From the NCBI GenBank assembly GCA_040954595.2, contig CM082577.2, positions 7,812,001 through 7,876,000 on the forward strand: a stretch of 64,000 bases of DNA, read 5' to 3'. How positions within the stretch are numbered: the first letter of the stretch is position 1; every line of letters begins with the position of its first letter. The position numbers and the translations under genes were made by a program. Below, one piece after another: positions 63,661 to 64,000 of this stretch. The notes beneath the pieces were generated by a model that was not told the origin of the DNA, ran no database searches, and saw only the letters and a list, made by a program, of their open reading frames with translations. Origin of the DNA: Balanoglossus misakiensis (lineage: Eukaryota; Hemichordata).

Positions 63661-64000
63661 CTGTGAGCAGGAAGTTGGGGATATGAACATGATATAGAAA
63701 AATCACATGTACTTGCATCTTACTTTTTTGGGAAAATATATGTGACAGTTCTGAGTTTTCAAACTTTTACTAGTTTTAGAACAGCCCTCTGTATAAGAAT
63801 AAAATTATTCTACAAACTGCAAAATAAGTTCACAATGTATTTCAGAAAGTGGGTGTGGTCGAGTAGTTTATACTGCAATGGCTGATGGGAAGGGAGTAAG
63901 GAATCATGGGAGTTCATAATCAATTACATTAAGTGGGTTTTGCGGTCAAGACGTCATTGCCATTAAATTGGCTCCAGAAATAGGGAACAGAACCACACAG
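63661..64000 (-). other. CCDC33 intron running off the window
   Basis: Follows the acceptor of the first visible CCDC33 exon. No further exon is recognised before the window edge. Confidence 0.5.

Overview
The window is animal genomic DNA. It has intron-rich genes with GT-AG splice sites, microsatellites and MITEs, and no bacterial-type operons. DED adaptor domains, several GalNAc-transferases and a CCDC33 relative indicate a metazoan. Compact genes and a human-like CHTF18/RPUSD1 head-to-head pair fit an invertebrate deuterostome (lancelet or hemichordate type), but the species cannot be fixed from the sequence alone. All gene models were spliced by hand from exon homology, splice sites and frame; every complete model closes as an uninterrupted reading frame.

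Layout: CHTF18 (minus, 803-9188, 22 exons) faces RPUSD1 (plus, 9701-11122) across a 0.5 kb shared promoter. EIF3L (minus, 11850-17000, 18 exons) converges on RPUSD1. Two tandem polypeptide GalNAc-transferase genes follow (minus, 17779-23234 and 25365-33875), with ten exons each and matching intron phases. A 6 kb stretch without a recognisable gene (33876-39942) carries a GATA microsatellite and a Tourist-like MITE. PIGY (plus, 39943-40611) comes next, and only 181 bp later a 13-exon gene (plus, 40793-47174) begins. A small five-EGF-repeat surface protein (plus, 49316-51676) follows. The 3' part of CCDC33 (minus, 53375-63660) runs off the right edge.

The highlight is the 40793-47174 gene. Its model is a 1188-residue protein joining two death effector domains, a Ser/Thr/Ala/Gln-rich linker, an IRAK/RLK-Pelle-like protein kinase, a Cys-rich probable zinc module, and a C-terminal caspase-fold protease with an SGHG...DCC dyad. 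The protease resembles the metacaspase/CHAT type more than the classical animal caspase type. This looks like a one-polypeptide receptor-proximal signalling device: recruitment by DED, phosphorylation by the kinase, and proteolysis by the caspase-like domain. A hairpin at its first splice donor, plus an in-frame stop just beyond, suggests a possible DED-only short form resembling short FLIP proteins.

The other genes are mostly housekeeping: sister-chromatid cohesion clamp loading (CHTF18), RNA pseudouridylation (RPUSD1), translation initiation (EIF3L), mucin-type O-glycosylation (the two GALNTs), GPI-anchor synthesis (PIGY) and a probable ciliary/sperm coiled-coil protein (CCDC33).
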